From Gammaproteobacteria bacterium (lineage in GTDB: Bacteria; Pseudomonadota; Gammaproteobacteria; GRL18), in contig JADGDG010000004.1 in NCBI GenBank assembly GCA_016744995.1, forward strand, positions 1 to 64,000: a stretch of 64,000 nucleotides of DNA, read 5' to 3'. Below are positions 63,847-64,000 of this stretch, piece after piece. Numbering within the stretch: position 1 is the first letter of the stretch; each line of letters begins with the position of its first letter. The translations under genes and the position numbers were made by a program. A model generated the notes under the pieces. The model did not search any database. It had not been told where the DNA came from and saw only the letters and a program-made list of their open reading frames with translations.

Positions 63847-64000
63847 TTAATCATGATGACTCTTCACCCATTTAGTCCTGATTTCATGCTAAAATTATCA
63901 TTAATTGCTGCTTCTCATAAGTCTTAATGCTTTCCACTATGCTCGTTTTGCCGTAATTCATCAAAAGCACAAAAATTTATAGTAAACTCTTGTTCAAATT
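63847..64000. other. No gene seen
   Basis: Short AT-rich end of the window without a recognisable feature. Confidence 0.4.

Overview
The window comes from a low-GC (by eye about 40 %) gammaproteobacterium, probably marine or from sediment. The housekeeping blocks have gammaproteobacterial gene order (tRNA-Leu, queA, tgt, yajC, secD, secF, suhB; minCDE; ppc; galU; dbpA; yaaA). A PEP-CTERM protein and a relic of an exosortase-type acyl carrier protein fit that group. I cannot name a genus from sequence alone.

Region 1 (1-6.3 kb) is accessory DNA that reads as a decayed integron. From right to left it holds a broken integron-integrase-like recombinase gene (5768-6332), a possible attI region, an HNH-nuclease cassette with its attC, and then a fused restriction-methylation gene with a frameshifted specificity gene. 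It ends in the 3' tail of a group II intron whose end falls where an attC would be expected.

Region 2 (6.3-16.7 kb) is a phosphorus-scavenging block: alkaline phosphatase, then a reverse-strand operon of a TonB-dependent receptor, a beta-propeller phytase lipoprotein, an ExbB/TolQ-ExbD/TolR pair and a TonB. A membrane GGDEF protein and an AraC-type regulator are transcribed divergently, with a Pho-box-like repeat upstream.

Region 3 (16.9-27.5 kb) is a graveyard: broken epimerase and peroxiredoxin genes beside an intact TetR gene, several small reverse-strand genes flanked by attC-like palindromes (a cassette cluster with no integrase), an ISAzo13-type insertion sequence, and dispersed short palindromic repeats that often sit at gene breakpoints.

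Region 4 (27.5-43.7 kb) holds an erythromycin-esterase-like protein, a DUF1289 protein and a four-gene cluster that I read as iodate reductase (two di-heme peroxidases, a Tat-exported Rieske protein and an AioA-like molybdopterin enzyme; order P-P-B-A). It continues with a matrixin protease carrying a PEP-CTERM tail, dbpA, a transporter fused to a solute-binding domain, an N-formylglutamate amidohydrolase-like gene and an acyltransferase-like membrane protein.

Region 5 (43.8-64 kb) is mostly core: minCDE, yaaA, ppc, galU, a copper-delivery operon (unknown protein, SCO, PCuAC), a CBS-domain gene with a previously hidden 51-residue membrane protein, tRNA-Leu(CAA), queA-tgt, yajC-secDF, suhB and a TonB-receptor fragment. 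MinC and Tgt both carry low-complexity insertions built from the same short DNA repeat, read in opposite senses.
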